From NCBI RefSeq assembly GCF_005080685.1, contig NZ_CP039371.1, forward strand, positions 4,278,001 to 4,342,000: a DNA stretch of 64,000 nt. Reading direction: 5' to 3'. This DNA comes from Pseudomonas putida. GTDB lineage: Bacteria > Pseudomonadota > Gammaproteobacteria > Pseudomonadales > Pseudomonadaceae. The position numbers were made by a program, and so were the translations under genes. The notes below the pieces were generated by a model. The model was given only the letters and a program-made list of their open reading frames with translations, was not told where the DNA came from and did no database searches. Below, in pieces: positions 63,115 through 64,000 of this stretch (positions within the stretch are counted from its first letter, which is position 1; each line of letters begins with the position of its first letter).

Positions 63115-64000
63115 CAACGATGAACCTGAGCAATACCAAGCTTCCAACACCCTATTCCTCCAGTGAGGCACGCCTGATTCAGGCTGCGAAAGACCTGGTG
63201 CCAATGGTACGAGAGTACGCTCGTGAAGCCGACCGATCACGCCGGATCCCAGAGGCGGTAATTGCCGCGATGCGCGAAGCCGGCCTGCTCAAGGCAATGC
63301 GCCCGGTGGAGGCCGGAGGTTCATCCATCAGCTTTGCCGCGTTCATTGAGATCGTTCGTCATCTTTCCCGCGGCGATGCATCAACGGGCTGGGTCGCGGC
63401 CTTTCTGATCTCCCACGAATGGCTTCTCAGTCGGCTCAATGCCCAGGCCCAGGCCGAGGTGTTCTCTGACGGCGAAGGCCTGGCAGCGGCGGCGGCGGCC
63501 CCTCCCGGCAGCGCCGAACGCGTCGAGGGTGGCTATCGAGTCAGTGGTCGCTGGCGTTTCGCCTCAGCAATCCTGCACTCGAAGTGGGTGGTGGTTTCAG
63601 CCGGAAGCCCGGAAACCGGGCCATTGGCAGTGATCGCTCGAATCGACGAAGGAACGATCCATGACACTTGGCATGTCCCAGGTATGCGAGCAACGGGTTC
63701 GAATGACTTCGAACTATGTGACGCCTTCATCCCCGAACATCGCGTGGTGGACTTCATCCGGTATTCGTCTCGCGAGAACGATGGTGCAGCCCTTTATCCG
63801 TCTTACCACGTGTTGCAGTACCCCATGTACCGCGTGCTGTCACTGATTCACGGCGCGGTTGCGGTAGGCACGGCTGAAGCAGCCCTTGAAATGTACCCTG
63901 CCGCCATGACCCATCGCATGCGGCCGGCCAGCCGCCAGTTGCTCGTCGAAGAGCCAGGTACTTGGTCAGCATTTGGAGAAGCCACGCAACAATTGCAAAT
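63111..64000 (+). CDS. Second acyl-CoA-dehydrogenase-fold flavin monooxygenase (partial, runs off the window)
   Basis: The frame opens at ATG 63111, overlapping the preceding stop by 4 bases, and remains open to the window end (296 residues visible). Motifs parallel those of the previous gene: AMREAGLLKAMRPVEAGG, LSRGDASTGWVAAFLISH, YRVSGRWRFASAILHSKWVV, and HVPGMRATGSNDFELCDAFI. It resembles HsaA and related hydroxylases. The pair may be two subunits, or two enzymes acting in succession on the same aromatic compound. Confidence 0.85.
   Translation, partial: MTTMNLSNTKLPTPYSSSEARLIQAAKDLVPMVREYAREADRSRRIPEAVIAAMREAGLLKAMRPVEAGGSSISFAAFIEIVRHLSRGDASTGWVAAFLISHEWLLSRLNAQAQAEVFSDGEGLAAAAAAPPGSAERVEGGYRVSGRWRFASAILHSKWVVVSAGSPETGPLAVIARIDEGTIHDTWHVPGMRATGSNDFELCDAFIPEHRVVDFIRYSSRENDGAALYPSYHVLQYPMYRVLSLIHGAVAVGTAEAALEMYPAAMTHRMRPASRQLLVEEPGTWSAFGEATQQLQ

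Overview
The window looks like a high-GC Pseudomonas chromosome (P. putida-like gene content). From about 12.9 to 50 kb it carries a block of an integrative and conjugative element (ICE) of the PFGI-1/pKLC102/ICEclc type. No tRNA, rRNA or CRISPR array was found.

Layout. (1) 1-7.4 kb is an AT-rich mobile-DNA scar. It holds several small unknown ORFs, a fragment of a plasmid/phage-type replication protein, an IS66-family element whose transposase is frameshifted, an array of short hairpins, a CSS-motif/EAL cyclic-di-GMP phosphodiesterase, a decayed large serine recombinase and the last 40 codons of an IS30 transposase. (2) 7.4-12.8 kb is a small catabolic locus: a semialdehyde dehydrogenase, an MFS sugar-acid-type transporter and an iron alcohol dehydrogenase, with a divergent LysR regulator. 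(3) 12.9-26 kb is the ICE maintenance/replication module: AlpA, ParA, ParB, DUF2857, STY4528, PFL_4669, DUF3158, SSB, an XRE regulator, topoisomerase III, DUF3577, RadC and unknowns. (4) 26-47.5 kb is a nearly complete G-type (ICE-type) type IV secretion operon from PilL to TraG, including the VirD4-like coupling protein and the VirB4-like ATPase. It is interrupted between TIGR03747 and RAQPRD by a broken AAA_13 (RloC/PrrC-superfamily) ATPase and an XRE regulator. (5) 47.5-50 kb has DUF3742, DUF3085, a small unknown and an ArdC-like antirestriction gene with a nonsense codon. No relaxase or integrase appears. (6) 50-54.3 kb has an SMP-30-like fragment, an SDR and a HisD/HpsN-like dehydrogenase, with a divergent LacI regulator and a perfect 16-bp operator. 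(7) 54.6-64 kb is a putative aromatic-degradation cluster. A TetR gene converges on a six-gene leftward operon (flavin reductase, FMN reductase, extradiol dioxygenase, FAH-type hydrolase, aldehyde dehydrogenase, acetoacetate-decarboxylase-like protein). A divergent rightward operon encodes a SnoaL-like protein and two acyl-CoA-dehydrogenase-fold flavin monooxygenases, the second running off the window.

The most unusual signal is an RNA-like element of about 130 nt that occurs twice in the ICE, upstream of DUF3577 (about 23.69-23.82 kb) and of DUF3085 (about 47.75-47.88 kb). The two copies differ by compensatory changes in four stems, which points to a conserved structured RNA controlling two separated ICE genes. 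Other points of interest are nested palindromic operators near the XRE gene, a shared candidate TetR operator in the aromatic cluster, and nonsense or frameshift lesions in cargo and antirestriction genes while the secretion genes stay open. The catabolic genes at 50-64 kb may be ICE cargo, with relaxase and integrase beyond the window, or the ICE may be truncated. The window alone cannot decide.
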